Assembly (NCBI GenBank): GCA_013399115.1
Contig: VXAA01004234.1
Location: 338,943 to 402,942 of the forward strand
Source: Anseranas semipalmata
Taxonomy: Eukaryota; Chordata; Aves; Anseriformes; Anseranatidae
Reading direction: 5' to 3'
DNA length: 64,000 nucleotides
Shown here: positions 63,821 through 64,000 of the stretch, one piece after another
How positions within the stretch are numbered: position 1 is the first letter of the stretch
How the letters are laid out: each line of letters begins with the position of its first letter
Translations under genes and position numbers: made by a program
The notes under the pieces: model-generated
What the model was told of the DNA's origin: nothing
Seen by the model: the letters and a program-made list of their open reading frames with translations, nothing else
Database searches by the model: none

Positions 63821-64000
63821 AGCAGATTTCAGTGATGTAGTATTAAACTACTTCTCTCTCAGACTTGGGATAGAAATTCACAGAGCTGAGTTTGGAAGGA
63901 AGTTATTATGGAAGAAAAATGACTTTAGAATGACTTGTGGTATTTGGGTTTAAGACAGCCAAGTGTGTCTGAGTCAAATTTCAGGGTTGTACTGGTTGTA

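Overview
The window looks like a stretch of bird genome with no recognisable host protein-coding exon. The main evidence is the interspersed repeats. Nearly every recognisable one is a CR1 LINE carrying the avian 3' signature: a 'cccttccaacc' box followed by ATTCTATG/ATTCTGTG octamers. I see no Alu, L1 or B-type SINE. Repeat density is low and long stretches appear single-copy, as expected for birds. I cannot name the species or the chromosome.

Layout. 1-4.7 kb: AT-rich single-copy DNA with one CR1 3' end. 4.74-5.22 kb: an isolated CpG-rich block, CpG-island-like by hand count. 5.47-5.83 kb: a long GAAA microsatellite. 5.8-17.5 kb: the most CR1-rich part. It holds two short CR1 tails and a relatively intact copy with an open reverse-transcriptase frame (9.74-10.78 kb). 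An old CR1 at 12.9-14.1 kb is split by a younger CR1 inserted inside it, and two old antisense copies follow. 18.8-21.1 kb: two single-copy blocks that look like conserved regulatory DNA. 21-32.8 kb: single-copy DNA with a tight cluster of TGACAG sites near 29.9 kb. 32.85-33.55 kb: a CR1 that retains ORF1 and endonuclease parts but is internally deleted. 36.47-36.66 kb: a GAAAA polypurine tract. 37.2 kb: a CR1 tail. 37-48 kb: single-copy DNA with homopolymers. 48.09-48.75 kb and 53.92-54.08 kb: antisense CR1s. 57.83-57.88 kb: a 45-base run of N inside poly-A. 57.9-58.55 kb: the most enhancer-like block, with homeodomain, POU-like and TALE-type motifs. 63.64-63.82 kb: a possible very old repeat.

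Interpretation (inference). This is most likely a gene desert or a large intron beside a developmental regulator. The functional content would be scattered cis-regulatory blocks rather than genes. The only protein-coding capacity I can support belongs to CR1 reverse transcriptase and endonuclease relics. Calls of conserved elements rest on composition and motif content; alignments were not available. I found no CRISPR array, operon, tRNA, rRNA or clear viral element.
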